A DNA stretch of 64,000 nt from Lentzea cavernae (GTDB taxonomy: Bacteria > Actinomycetota > Actinomycetes > Mycobacteriales > Pseudonocardiaceae): the NCBI RefSeq assembly GCF_014653695.1, contig NZ_BNAR01000013.1, positions 62,001-126,000 on the forward strand, given 5' to 3'. Shown here piece by piece: positions 24,882 through 34,188 of the stretch. Each line of letters begins with the position of its first letter. The stretch's first letter is position 1. Position numbers and translations under genes: made by a program. Under the pieces are notes generated by a model, which worked only from the letters and a program-made list of their open reading frames with translations, was not told the origin of the DNA and made no database searches.

Positions 24882-25760
24882 TTACGACGGGTCGGAGCCC
24901 CGGAACGCACCCCACCACAGCCCCAGCACCGCGGCGATCACGGTGGCCGTGATCCAGCCGGTGAACCCGCTGCCGTCCAGGTACGCCCAGAACAGTCCGA
25001 CGACCGGCGCGGGCACCGTGAACACCGCGTCGGCCCGCAGCTGGGCGGCCAGACCGCGGGGCGCGCGCGTCTCCGGGTCGGGCTGCGCGGGGTTGTCGAG
25101 ACGACGGCCGCGCGGGTGCTTGGTCACCGGGCGGCCGGACGGGTAGAGGGTCACGCCGTCGACCACGGCGACCCGGCCACCGCGCAGCTCGACGTCGACC
25201 GGCGACGGCAGCGTCACGAGCACGGGGTCGTAGTAGACGGGCACCCACCGCTCGACGGGCCCGTCGATCTCGAGCCACGACCGCACCATCAGCCCGGACT
25301 GCAGCCGGATCCGGCGCACCGGCGTGGTGACGGCGGCCGATCGCCCGGGCCGCACCGCCAGCAGCAGCCGCACGCCACCGGCGAAGACCACCAGCAGCGC
25401 CACGGCGGCGGCGAACGTGACGCCGCCCAGCGCCCGGTCGGTCTCGAGGAAGAGGTCCGAACCGGGGATCACGGCACGCGACGGTTCGGCGGGGTCGAAC
25501 GCGATCTGCGTCTGCTTGCCCACGATCCGCTCGCCGTTCTCGTAGGCGACGAGCGCGGTCCCCGTCGGCCAGCGCACCTCGACCGATCCGTCCGAAAAGG
25601 ACACCACGTCACCCGTGGCGCGGGCCGTCATCGACGTCAACGCCGCACGCCCGTCCGAATAGGACAGCCAGCAGAACAGCGCGACCACGAAGCACACCAC
25701 CAGCACGACCGCGGTGGCGAACAACCCGTGGCGCAGCGCACGAACCCGGGAACGCAACAC
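24882..25760 (-). CDS. four-helix membrane protein (DUF3592-like)
   Basis: A 292-residue membrane protein with helices at about residues 12-34, 112-134, 244-264 and 265-285. Between the first two is a small beta-domain (VSFSDGSVEVRWPTGTALVAY, then GKQTQIAFDPAEPSRA) like the DUF3592 extracytoplasmic fold. The rest is an arginine-rich cytoplasmic loop. The start is GTG at 25760. It lies 43 bases upstream of the caspase gene on the same strand, so the two are probably co-transcribed. It may be a partner or sensor for the effector, which is inference only. Confidence 0.7.
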   Translation of the reverse strand: MLRSRVRALRHGLFATAVVLVVCFVVALFCWLSYSDGRAALTSMTARATGDVVSFSDGSVEVRWPTGTALVAYENGERIVGKQTQIAFDPAEPSRAVIPGSDLFLETDRALGGVTFAAAVALLVVFAGGVRLLLAVRPGRSAAVTTPVRRIRLQSGLMVRSWLEIDGPVERWVPVYYDPVLVTLPSPVDVELRGGRVAVVDGVTLYPSGRPVTKHPRGRRLDNPAQPDPETRAPRGLAAQLRADAVFTVPAPVVGLFWAYLDGSGFTGWITATVIAAVLGLWWGAFRGSDPS

Positions 25761-25781
25761 GACAAGCTCCCAACAGAAAGA

Positions 25782-25813
25782 AACGGCCCGGCGGAGAGAC
25801 CCGCCGGGCCGTT
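25782..25813 (-). terminator. strong hairpin terminator of the peptide transporter operon
   Basis: AACGGCCCGGCGG and CCGCCGGGCCGTT form a perfect 13-bp stem with a six-base loop. It lies 17 bases after the binding-protein stop, in the path of minus-strand transcription. Confidence 0.85.
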
Positions 25814-25829
25814 CATGAGACTAGCTACA

Positions 25830-27527
25830 TCACTCGGTGAAGCCCATGTGGATGTAGTCGTACGGACGGTTCGCGTACGCGACGGCGCCGAAGTTGGCGA
25901 CGTTGCTCTTCACCGCGACCGCGCCGGGCAGCTGGTACAGCGGGATCTGGTGGCCCAGCTCCCAGATCTTCTTGTCGGCCTCGTTGGCGATCTCGAGGCG
26001 CTTGGTGTCGTCGAGCTCGCCGTTGGCCTGCTCGAGCAGCTTGTTGACCTCTTCGGAGCCGATCCGGCCGTAGTTCTGGTTGGTGCTGGCCGGGTCGAGC
26101 GTGTAGATGCCCTTGCTGTCCGAGACCGGCGTGGCCGAGGACAGCCAGCGGAAGCCGACCATGTCGAAGTTGCCGACGTTCACGAACTGCTTGAAGAAGT
26201 CGGTCGACGGCACGGCCTGGATGTCGATCTTGGCGCCGACCTCCTTCAGCTGCGACTGCACGAGCTTCGCGATCTGGTCGGACGTGGGGTTCGGCGTCGG
26301 GATGATGTAGCGGACGACGAGCTCCTTGCCGTCCTTCTTGCGGGTCTCACCCTCGAGCTTCCAGCCCAGCTCGTCGAGCTGCTTCTTCGCGGCTTCCTTG
26401 TCGAACGAGGCGACGGACGAGTTGTCCTTGTAGCCCGCGGAACCCAGCAGGAAGAAGTGGTTGCCGGTGACCTGCGCGTCGCCCTTGATCATCTGGCCGA
26501 GCAGCGCCTTGGAGATGGTCTTGGTGTCGATGCCGCGCATCAGCGCGACGCGGAGCTTCGGGTCGTTGAGGATCGACGAGTCCGCACCGTTGAACGTGAT
26601 GTGCGAGTAGTCCGGCGTGATCGCCTGGCGGATCGTCACACCCTGCATCGACTTGGCACGCGTGAAGTTGTCGATGCTCGAGCCGATGTCGAAGAAGTCG
26701 ATCTGGCCGTTGGCGAGCGCGTCCGCGAGCGCGGGGCGGTCGACCTGGCGGAACGTGATCTTGTCGAGCTTCGGCTTCTCGCCCCACCACGCCGGGTCCT
26801 GCACGACGGTCACGAGCTTGGCGGTGCGGTCGATCGTGCCGACCTTGAACGGACCGGCGGTGATCTTCGGGGCGTCGGCCCAGCCCTTGTTGAACTCCTC
26901 GGGCGAGGAGGACATGGACTTCGGGTAGAGGGGCGTGAAGACGGTGCCCTTCCACTCGGCGAACTTCTTCTTGAAGGTCACCTTGACGTCCTGGTCGGAC
27001 GCGCCCTTCTCGACCTTCTCGATGTCCTCGTAACCGGTGGTGCCGGCGACCTCGTAGGCCTTGTCGGTCCCGTTGAGGGACTTCCACATGGCCTCGAAGT
27101 CCTGCCACGTGATCGCGTTGCCGTCAGACCACTTGGCCTTCGAGTTGATCTTGAACTCGACGACCTGCGGGTCGTTGGAGGCCAGCTTCGCGTCGTCGAG
27201 GATGTCCTTGTTGACCTCGATCGTCGAGTCGGCCTTCTGCTTGAACAGGTTCGGCATCAACGTGTCGATCATGCGGCGGCCGTCGGCGTTGGTGCCGTCG
27301 AGCTGGTTGTAGTTCCAGTTGTCCGGCAACTGGTCGACCGGCCAGCGGAACTCGCCGCCGGCCTTGACCTTGGACGCGTCCTGCGGGTTGATGTCCGCCT
27401 GGCCGATCGCGTTGTCCGCGCCCTTGAGCCCGGAGTTGGCGTTGTTGTTGCTGGGCCCCCCACACGCGGTAAGCGTGAGGACGACCGCGGCCAGCGCGGA
27501 CACTCCCACCGTGGTACGTCGACTCAC
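25830..27527 (-). CDS. peptide ABC transporter substrate-binding lipoprotein (family 5)
   Basis: A 565-residue extracellular solute-binding protein of family 5 (DppA/OppA). The signal peptide ends in the lipobox LTACGG, so it should be anchored on the outer face of the membrane. Typical segments are FRWPVDQLPDNWNYNQLDG, WSDGNAITWQDFEAMW and the NPTSDQIAKLVQSQL C-terminal region. GTG at 27527 has GGGAGG about nine bases upstream. It is the last gene of the permease-permease-ATPase operon, an unusual order, since the binding protein is more often first. Confidence 0.9.
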   Translation of the reverse strand: MSRRTTVGVSALAAVVLTLTACGGPSNNNANSGLKGADNAIGQADINPQDASKVKAGGEFRWPVDQLPDNWNYNQLDGTNADGRRMIDTLMPNLFKQKADSTIEVNKDILDDAKLASNDPQVVEFKINSKAKWSDGNAITWQDFEAMWKSLNGTDKAYEVAGTTGYEDIEKVEKGASDQDVKVTFKKKFAEWKGTVFTPLYPKSMSSSPEEFNKGWADAPKITAGPFKVGTIDRTAKLVTVVQDPAWWGEKPKLDKITFRQVDRPALADALANGQIDFFDIGSSIDNFTRAKSMQGVTIRQAITPDYSHITFNGADSSILNDPKLRVALMRGIDTKTISKALLGQMIKGDAQVTGNHFFLLGSAGYKDNSSVASFDKEAAKKQLDELGWKLEGETRKKDGKELVVRYIIPTPNPTSDQIAKLVQSQLKEVGAKIDIQAVPSTDFFKQFVNVGNFDMVGFRWLSSATPVSDSKGIYTLDPASTNQNYGRIGSEEVNKLLEQANGELDDTKRLEIANEADKKIWELGHQIPLYQLPGAVAVKSNVANFGAVAYANRPYDYIHMGFTE

Positions 27528-27607
27528 TGTCGTGAACCTCCCTCGTGCCCGGACACCAGTTGCCGGGGACACTGTTCCTTCGCAGGTCTGCTGAGGCGAC
27601 GGATGCA

Positions 27608-29731
27608 TCAGAGGACCTGACGGACTTGGGCGAAGTGGCAGGCTGCCTCGTGGTCGGGCGCCTGGACCTCGCGCGGTGGTTCCACCTCGATGCACGTGCG
27701 CTGCTTCTCGGGCGGCAGCTGCGCGTGCAGGAAGCAGCGGGTGCGGAACCGGCAGCCGGACGGCGGGTTCGCCGGGCTCGGCAGGTCGCCGGTGAGGATG
27801 ATCCTCTCCCGCTGGCGCTCCTTGACGGGGTCGGGGATCGGGATCGCGGACAGCAGCGCCTGCGTGTACGGGTGGCGCGGCGCGTCGAACACCGAGTCCA
27901 CCTCGCCGATCTCGATGATCTTCCCGAGGTACATGACGGCCACCCGGTCCGCGATGTGGCGCACCACGGACAGGTCGTGCGCCACGAACAGGTAGGCCAG
28001 GCCCAGCTTGGACTTGAGCTCCTCCAGCAGGTTGATGACACCCGCCTGGATGGAGACGTCCAGCGCCGACACCGGCTCGTCGAGCACGACGAGCTTCGGT
28101 TCGAGCGCGAGCGCCCGCGCGATGCCGATGCGCTGGCGCTGACCACCGGAGAACTCACCGGGGTAGCGCGAGAGCTGCTCGGGGCGCAGGCCGACGAGGC
28201 TCATCAGCTCCGGCACGCGCCGGTTGATGTCGGCCTTGCTGTAGCCGTGGACCTGCATCGGCTCGGCGATGCAGTCGTGGATCGTCAGGCGCGGGTCGAG
28301 CGACGCCATCGGGTCCTGGAAGACCACCGACATGTCGCGGCGGATCGCGAAGCGGCGCTTGGCGTCCACTTCGGACGACTTCGTGCCGAGCACGGAGATC
28401 TCGCCGCTCTGGGGCTTCTGGAGGTTGAGGATCTCCATCAGCGTCGTGGTCTTGCCGCAGCCCGACTCACCGACGAGGCCCAGGGTCTCGCCCTCGCGGA
28501 CGTCGAACGAGATGCCCGCGACCGCGTGCACGGTGCCGACGCGGCGCTTGAACACCACGCCCTTGTTGACCGGGTACTCCTTGACGAGCTCGTCGAGGCC
28601 CAGCACGACGTCGCGCTGCTCGCGCGGGATCTTCGCGACCTCGGGCTCGTCCGCCACCTCGGCGCCGAAGATCTCGACGGCGGCCTCGGCGCCCTCGGCG
28701 TCGGTCGCGGCGATCTCGTTGGTGCGGATGCACGCGGCGGCGTGCTCGAGCGAGCCGTCGACGTCCACCAGCGGCGGTTCGGCGGTGTGGCAGGCGTCGA
28801 CGACCATCGGGCAGCGCGGCGCGAACGGGCAGCCCGGGGGCAGGTCCGTGAGCGACGGCGGCTGGCCCTTGATCGGCACCAGCGCCTGCTTCTCGCTGAC
28901 GTCGAGGCGCGGGATCGAGCCGAGCAGGCCGAGCGTGTACGGCATGCGCGGCTGCTGGTAGATGTCGTCGACCTTGCCCTTTTCGACGGCACGGCCCGCG
29001 TACATGACCATCAGGCGGTCCGCGAACCCGGCGACGACGCCGAGGTCGTGGGTGATGATCACGATGCCCGCGCCGGTGACCTCCTGCGCGGTCTCGAGCA
29101 GCTGCAGCACCTGCGCCTGCACCGTCACGTCGAGCGCGGTGGTCGGCTCGTCGGCGATGATCAGGTCGGGGTCGTTGGCGATCGCCATCGCGATCACCGC
29201 GCGCTGCCGCATGCCGCCGGAGAACTCGTGCGGGAACGCCTTGGCGCGCTCGGCGGCGTTCGGGATGCCGACGAGGTCGAGCAGCTCGATCGCGCGCTTG
29301 TTCGCGGCGGACTTGGACACCTTGCGGTGCACCAGGATCGCCTCGGCGATCTGGTCGCCGACGGTGTAGACCGGCGTCAGCGCGGACAGCGGGTCCTGGA
29401 ACACCATCGAGATGCGCCGGCCGCGGATCCGCGACAGCTCGGTGTCGCTCTGGCCGATGAGCTCGCGGCCCTGGAACTTGATGGAACCGGTGATGCGCGC
29501 CGAGTTCGGCAGCAGGCCCATGACGGCGAGCGACGACACGGACTTGCCGGAACCGGACTCGCCGACGATGCCGAGGACCTCGCCGGGCGAGACGTGGTAG
29601 CTCAGGCCGCGCACGGCCCGCACGCGGCCCGCCTCGCTCGGGAAGGACACGTGGAGGTCCTCGACCTGCAGGACCGGCCCCTCGACGACCGGGTCTGCCG
29701 GCGTGTCGAACTGGATCTCCGAGGTGGTCAT
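27608..29731 (-). CDS. fused double ATPase of a peptide ABC transporter (DppD-DppF type)
   Basis: A 707-residue protein with two complete ABC ATPase domains in one chain. The first has Walker A GESGSGKS, signature FSGGMRQR and Walker B LIIADEPTTALD. The second has GESGCGKT, FSGGQRQR and LVVLDEPVSALD. Each domain ends in an OppD/F-type C-terminal extension with the cysteine cluster (CPFAPRCPM; CRFRTRCFL) known to bind an iron-sulfur cluster in related transporters. ATG at 29731 overlaps the preceding permease stop by four bases. An apparent longer reading frame into the permease gene is spurious. Confidence 0.9.
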   Translation of the reverse strand: MTTSEIQFDTPADPVVEGPVLQVEDLHVSFPSEAGRVRAVRGLSYHVSPGEVLGIVGESGSGKSVSSLAVMGLLPNSARITGSIKFQGRELIGQSDTELSRIRGRRISMVFQDPLSALTPVYTVGDQIAEAILVHRKVSKSAANKRAIELLDLVGIPNAAERAKAFPHEFSGGMRQRAVIAMAIANDPDLIIADEPTTALDVTVQAQVLQLLETAQEVTGAGIVIITHDLGVVAGFADRLMVMYAGRAVEKGKVDDIYQQPRMPYTLGLLGSIPRLDVSEKQALVPIKGQPPSLTDLPPGCPFAPRCPMVVDACHTAEPPLVDVDGSLEHAAACIRTNEIAATDAEGAEAAVEIFGAEVADEPEVAKIPREQRDVVLGLDELVKEYPVNKGVVFKRRVGTVHAVAGISFDVREGETLGLVGESGCGKTTTLMEILNLQKPQSGEISVLGTKSSEVDAKRRFAIRRDMSVVFQDPMASLDPRLTIHDCIAEPMQVHGYSKADINRRVPELMSLVGLRPEQLSRYPGEFSGGQRQRIGIARALALEPKLVVLDEPVSALDVSIQAGVINLLEELKSKLGLAYLFVAHDLSVVRHIADRVAVMYLGKIIEIGEVDSVFDAPRHPYTQALLSAIPIPDPVKERQRERIILTGDLPSPANPPSGCRFRTRCFLHAQLPPEKQRTCIEVEPPREVQAPDHEAACHFAQVRQVL

Positions 29732-30708
29732 GAGGCGGCCTTCTCCTTGGTGTCCTTCTTCTCCTTGCGGCGCACGCGCGTGGAGGTGGGGTCGAGCGCG
29801 TCGCGGAGCCCGTCGCCGACCCAGTTCACCGCCAGCACGAACACGACGAGGAAGCCCGCCGGGAACAGGAACAGCCACGGGAAGGTCGTCGCGGACTCGG
29901 CGTTGAGACCGATCAGGGTGCCGAGCGAGACGTCGGGCGACTGCACGCCGAACCCGAAGTAGCTCAGGCCCGTCTCGGCGAGCACGGCGGAGCCGACGTT
30001 GATGGTCGCGTCGATGATGAGCAGCGACGCCATGTTCGGCACGATGTGCTTGGCGATGATCTTGCGCGCCGGCTGGCCCATGAACTTGGCCGCCTTCACG
30101 AACTCGCGTTCCTTCAGCGTCAGCGTCATGCCGCGCACGATGCGGGCGGTGATCATCCACTGGAACGCCGCGAGCATCAGCACCAGCAGGAACCACGACT
30201 TGCCGCGGAACCAGGGGCTCAGGATCGCGATGATCAGGAACGACGGCAGCACCAGCAGCAGGTCGACGACCCACATGAGCGCCTTGTCGGCGACACCGAG
30301 GAAGTAACCCGCCGCCGCGCCGACGATCGCCGCCACGGTGGTCGAGATCAGCGCCACGAGCAGGCCGATGATCAACGACTTCTGCAGTCCGCGCATGGTG
30401 AGCGCGAACATGTCGGTACCGATCTTGTCGGTGCCGAAGATGTGCTCGGAGTACGGGGGCTCCAGGAACGCGGTGTAGTCCTGGGTGTCGTAGCTCCACT
30501 TCGACAGGAGCGGGCCCACGAACGCCATCAGGTACATGCCGAGGATGAGCACCAGGCCGACCAGCGCCAGCTTGTTGCGCATGAAGCGGATCAGCACGAG
30601 CCTGCCGCGCGTCATCGCCTTGCCCGGTTCGGGCGCCGCGTCGACGGGGCTGCCGGAGGCGGCGCCGGTGGTTCCCGCGGAGTCGCCCTCGTTGAGGATC
30701 ACGGTCAC
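29728..30708 (-). CDS. peptide ABC transporter permease (DppC type)
   Basis: A 326-residue inner-membrane permease with about six helices. The N terminus is long and Gly/Ala-rich. The EAA-like motif near TLKEREFVKAAKFMGQPARKIIAKHIVPN (about residues 195-225) contacts the ATPase. The first helix follows KLALVGLVLILGMYLMAF. The gene is preceded by the DppB-type permease with a 16-base gap and overlaps the fused ATPase gene by four bases. Confidence 0.88.
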   Translation of the reverse strand: MTVILNEGDSAGTTGAASGSPVDAAPEPGKAMTRGRLVLIRFMRNKLALVGLVLILGMYLMAFVGPLLSKWSYDTQDYTAFLEPPYSEHIFGTDKIGTDMFALTMRGLQKSLIIGLLVALISTTVAAIVGAAAGYFLGVADKALMWVVDLLLVLPSFLIIAILSPWFRGKSWFLLVLMLAAFQWMITARIVRGMTLTLKEREFVKAAKFMGQPARKIIAKHIVPNMASLLIIDATINVGSAVLAETGLSYFGFGVQSPDVSLGTLIGLNAESATTFPWLFLFPAGFLVVFVLAVNWVGDGLRDALDPTSTRVRRKEKKDTKEKAAS

Positions 30709-30724
30709 GTCGTCGTCACCTTGC

Positions 30725-31702
30725 CTAGTTCACGCGGATTCGGGGGTCGAGCGCGGCGTACAGCACGTCGGCGAGCCAGCCGGAGAACAGCACGCACACC
30801 GCGACGAAGAGCGTCACCGTGGCGGTGATGTTCGTGTCCTGCGCCGAGATGCCGGTGACGAGCCAGTCACCCATGCCGAACCAGCCGAAGATCCGCTCGG
30901 TGAACGTGCCACCGACGACGAGCAGGCCGAAACCGAACGCGAACAGGGTCGCCATCGGGATCAGCGCGGTGCGCAGGCCGTGCTTGAACAACGCCTTGCG
31001 GCGGGTCAGCCCCTTGGCCTGGGCGGTGCGCAGGAAGTCGCTGCCGAGCACGTCGAGCATCGACGAGCGCTGGTAGCGGCTGTAGTAGGCGATCTGGCCG
31101 AGTGCGATCGTCAGCGTCGGCACGACCAGGTGCTGCAGCCGGTCGCCGAGGTGCTCGAACCAGTTGCCCTGGAATCCGGGTGTCGTCTCACCGACGAAGA
31201 TCAGCACGTTGGTGCCGATCGAGTCGTTGATCCCCTGTGCGCCCATCTTCAGCAACGTGCCCAGCACGAACACCGGTGTGGACAGCAGTATGAAGCTGAA
31301 CAGGGTCGCGAAGTAGTCGCTGAACTTGTACTGCCGGATCGCGCTCACCACACCGAGCAGCACGCCGAACAGGATGCCGATCGTGATGCCGATCAGGAAC
31401 AGCCTCAGACTCACGCCGATGCGCCTGCCGAGTTCGTCGGTGATCGGGCGGTCGGCGATCGTGCGACCGAAGTCGCCCTGGACCACTCCTCCCATCCACG
31501 TGACGAACCGCTGCGGGATCGGCTGGTCGAGGTGCAGGTCTCGTTTCTTCGCCTCGATCGATGCCGCCGGAGGCGGTGGGTTGCGTTGTTGCAACACCCC
31601 GATCGGGTCAAAGGTGGCGGAGGCCAACGTGAACGCGAGGAACGTCGCCACCAGGGCGAGCACCACGTAGTTGACCAACCGCCGCAACAGAAATCCGGCC
31701 AC
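30725..31702 (-). CDS. peptide ABC transporter permease (DppB type)
   Basis: A 325-residue permease of the DppB/OppB type and the first gene of the operon. The start LLRRLVNYVVLALVATFLAF forms the first helix. The EAA-type loop is RYQRSSMLDVLGSDFLRTAQAKGL, split here as RYQRSSMLDVLGSDFLRTA plus QAKGL. The conserved C-terminal GDWLVTGISAQD and NPRIRV-like end (DPRIRVN) are present. GTG at 31702 is used. The untranslated upstream region (31703-32189) contains a 12-bp palindrome that might be an operator. Confidence 0.88.
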   Translation of the reverse strand: MAGFLLRRLVNYVVLALVATFLAFTLASATFDPIGVLQQRNPPPPAASIEAKKRDLHLDQPIPQRFVTWMGGVVQGDFGRTIADRPITDELGRRIGVSLRLFLIGITIGILFGVLLGVVSAIRQYKFSDYFATLFSFILLSTPVFVLGTLLKMGAQGINDSIGTNVLIFVGETTPGFQGNWFEHLGDRLQHLVVPTLTIALGQIAYYSRYQRSSMLDVLGSDFLRTAQAKGLTRRKALFKHGLRTALIPMATLFAFGFGLLVVGGTFTERIFGWFGMGDWLVTGISAQDTNITATVTLFVAVCVLFSGWLADVLYAALDPRIRVN

Positions 31703-32189
31703 CCGTGTTCAGTCCTCTCCCCGGTGGTTGCGACGTCGGCTCACTGGATTGCAGTGGACGAGTTGCAAGAGGTTAACCGCCGTTCTGGCGGACCGCTGCC
31801 CACCCCCACCATTGGCGTGGAGGCCCACTGACCGGGCCATAGTCACCCATGCGTGGAGGAAAGGGCGGTGGAACAGCGACATCAACAGTTGACTCTCGTG
31901 AATTGTGTGTCCAAGCGTGACCATTGTGCGGCCGGATCGCTGTATTCACCGTGAAGTTCTGTCTCACCACGGATGGATGTGACGCATACGGGTGAATGCA
32001 TTGACCAGAAGTCGTGGGACAAGCAGCGCAATGTCACCAGAAACCGGGCATCACGCTGTGAAGCGCTTCAGGTGTGCAGTGTTACTGCATCGATGCGGAG
32101 CAGGGCGGACGTCCGAGCAGCTCACGAGCCGCTAGCCCGAACGGCGTGAACCGCGTCACAGCGGACACCGCCAGATGGATCAGGCGAGC
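31703..32189. other. gene-free region upstream of the peptide transporter operon
   Basis: I find no gene in this 487-base stretch. It is less GC-rich than its surroundings (31830-32110) and presumably holds the minus-strand promoter of the operon starting at 31702, and the 3' flank of the lipoprotein gene. A 12-bp palindrome is listed separately. Confidence 0.55.
32058..32069. promoter_or_regulatory. LacI-type palindrome
   Basis: TGAAGCGCTTCA is a perfect 12-bp dyad with the central GCGC typical of LacI-family operators. It lies 356 bases before the DppB-type start, so its relation to the operon is unproved. Confidence 0.4.
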
Positions 32190-33212
32190 CTAAGAAAGGC
32201 GCCACAAACGACCGCCGGCGATCACGAAAACCTGGTCTCCGGCCTTCTCCGCCGCCGTCACGGTTCCCGAGGGACCGTCCGCCACGCGTTCGTCCTTTTC
32301 GGACACGAGCTTCACACCGCCATGATCGACGAACAACGTCGGCGTGCCGTTCACGGACACCGGCGCGGCGAGGGTCTGGTCGTCCCCGACCGGCACGTCC
32401 GGCGTGGCGACCTTCTTCCAGTCCGGCCCGGTCCACCACGCGAGCTTGCCCTTCGCACGCCCCACCACGTGACAGGTCCCGTCCCAGCAGCGGGCGGCCA
32501 GCGCGGCGTCGCCGTCCGGAAGCACGGCCGTGGTCCAGGTGGCACCGTCGAACCGCCAGACAGCGGCGCTGACCACGCCCTTCGCGATCTGCCAGCCCAC
32601 GACGAGCGCGCCGTCGCCGTCCTGCGTCACGGCGAGCGGGAACCGCAGGAGCTCCTGTGAGCTCTCCAGCACCGTGCCGGCGGAGGGCTGACGGGTCCAC
32701 GTGTCGTCGGCGTAGGTCCAGGCGGCGATGTCGAGACCCGCCTTGTCGCTCTGCCAGGTGCCGATGATCAACGGCCCCTGATTGGTCCGCACCGGCCCGA
32801 TCAGCTCACCCGCGCCGTAACCACCGAACGTGCTGAAGGCCTGCGGCTTCTCGTCAATCGCACGGGTGTCACCGGTCCACGCGCTCCACCGCACGTTGCC
32901 GTGCGCGCCACCCCGTTCGCCGCCGACACCGGTGATCGTGGTGCCGTCGGAGGTGATGCCGTACCAGTGCGCTTCCTTGCCGTACGGGGTCGACGGCGTC
33001 AGCCTGGAGTTGGAGAGCGTGCCGTCCTTGGTGCGCGTCACGAGTTCCGGGTGGTCGGACGGCCGGGTGCCGATGACCAGCATCTCGCCGTGCGTCGCCA
33101 ACGCTTCCGGCGTGGCCGTGAGGTCGACCGGGGTGAAGCCGGCCGTGTTGTCCGCACCGCCTGAGGAGCAGCCGGTGAGGACCAGCAGAACCGCGAGCAT
33201 CAGCCTCCGCAT
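32190..33212 (-). CDS. putative lipoprotein with beta-propeller-like repeats
   Basis: A 340-residue exported protein whose signal peptide ends with a lipobox (VLTGCSSGG). The remainder is rich in repeated beta-strand blocks with Trp near the end of each (AHWYGITSDGTTITGVGG, VRWSAWTGDTRA, AAWTYADDTWTRQ, AVWRFDGATWTTA). This suggests a beta-propeller of five to seven blades. No catalytic motif is visible. ATG at 33212 is preferred because it gives a normal-length signal peptide. Function unknown. Confidence 0.68.
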   Translation of the reverse strand: MRRLMLAVLLVLTGCSSGGADNTAGFTPVDLTATPEALATHGEMLVIGTRPSDHPELVTRTKDGTLSNSRLTPSTPYGKEAHWYGITSDGTTITGVGGERGGAHGNVRWSAWTGDTRAIDEKPQAFSTFGGYGAGELIGPVRTNQGPLIIGTWQSDKAGLDIAAWTYADDTWTRQPSAGTVLESSQELLRFPLAVTQDGDGALVVGWQIAKGVVSAAVWRFDGATWTTAVLPDGDAALAARCWDGTCHVVGRAKGKLAWWTGPDWKKVATPDVPVGDDQTLAAPVSVNGTPTLFVDHGGVKLVSEKDERVADGPSGTVTAAEKAGDQVFVIAGGRLWRLS

Positions 33213-33537
33213 GCGGGCCAGTATCGACCACATGCGCCCCGAACCCGGCCAGGTCATGCACTTCTCGGGTCCTGGGGTCTGACGGCGACCGTGCAGGGCC
33301 CCGGGAGACCTCCAGGCCGATGGCGTCGAACGCCTCCGACGGTGTCACGACCGAGCGCGGGTGGTCGACGCGTCTGCAGAAGGCAGAGCCCTTCGCACCG
33401 CTTCCGCTGTGGCGGAGCTCCAACGTTCGGCAGCACACCCGCGTCTTGGCTGAGACGAGGTCGTGGCCGGTCCCCTCGAGTTCAGCGGCATCCGGCTGCG
33501 CAACGCCCTGCCGCGTTCGATGGAATGATCGGCGCCC
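33213..33537. other. intergenic region, no gene seen
   Basis: The 325 bases between the lipoprotein start and the response-regulator start hold no supported gene. Frames here are continuations of shadow frames. The region should contain the divergent promoters for both genes. I see no clear operator. Confidence 0.5.
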
Positions 33538-34188
33538 ATGCGGGTGCTGCTGGTGGAGGACGACGAGCCGATCGCGGAATCGCTCACGCGAGGGTTGTCC
33601 CGCTACGGGTTCGAGGTCCGGTGGGTGCGCACGGGCGCGGAGGCGCTGGCGGCGGAGGACTTCGCGCTGGCGCTGGTGGACCTCGGGCTGCCCGACGTGG
33701 ACGGCCTCGACGTCTGCCGGGAGCTGCGGGCGCGCGGGGACGTGCCGATCATCGTCATCAGCGCGCGGTCCGACGAGGTGGACCGGGTGGTGGGGCTGGA
33801 GATCGGGGCGGACGACTACGTCACCAAGCCGTTCGGGGTGCGGGAGGTGGTCGCGCGGATGCGGGCGGTGCTGCGGCGCGTGCAGCCCGCGCAGGCCGAG
33901 CCGGAGGCGCACGGGCGGGTTCGCATCGACCGGCGGGGGCGCCGGGTGCACCTCGACGGTGGTGAGGTCGAGCTGACGCCGAAGGAGTTCGACCTGCTGG
34001 CGTTCCTCGCGGAGGACCCCGGGGCGGTGTTCACCCGCGAGCAGATCATGGAGGCGGTGTGGGACGAGAACTGGTTCGGCCCCACCAAGACGCTCGACGT
34101 GCACGTCGGGGTGCTGCGCCGCAAGCTCGGTGACGCGGCGTCGCTCGAAACCGTGCGGGGAGTGGGATTCCGGCTGGTGCTCCCGTGA
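33538..34188 (+). CDS. OmpR-family response regulator
   Basis: A 216-residue two-component response regulator. The receiver domain (1-120) has the acidic pocket EDDE, phospho-acceptor Asp48 in ALVDLGLPDVDG and the conserved Lys in DDYVTKPFG. A winged-helix OmpR/PhoB DNA-binding domain follows (about 130-216: LTPKEFDLLAFLAEDPG, KTLDVHVGVLRRKLG, TVRGVGFRL). The stop overlaps the sensor kinase start by four bases. The pair probably senses an envelope signal, unknown here. Confidence 0.93.
   Translation: MRVLLVEDDEPIAESLTRGLSRYGFEVRWVRTGAEALAAEDFALALVDLGLPDVDGLDVCRELRARGDVPIIVISARSDEVDRVVGLEIGADDYVTKPFGVREVVARMRAVLRRVQPAQAEPEAHGRVRIDRRGRRVHLDGGEVELTPKEFDLLAFLAEDPGAVFTREQIMEAVWDENWFGPTKTLDVHVGVLRRKLGDAASLETVRGVGFRLVLP

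Noticed and set aside
24624..29962. Long plus-strand frames (998 and 805 codons) across the transporter region
   Set aside because: Both run antisense to well-supported membrane-protein, lipoprotein and ATPase genes and have shadow composition.
27608..30499. Apparent 963-residue fusion of permease and ATPase
   Set aside because: The first 256 residues are a wrong-frame reading of the permease gene; the ATPase has its own ATG at 29731.
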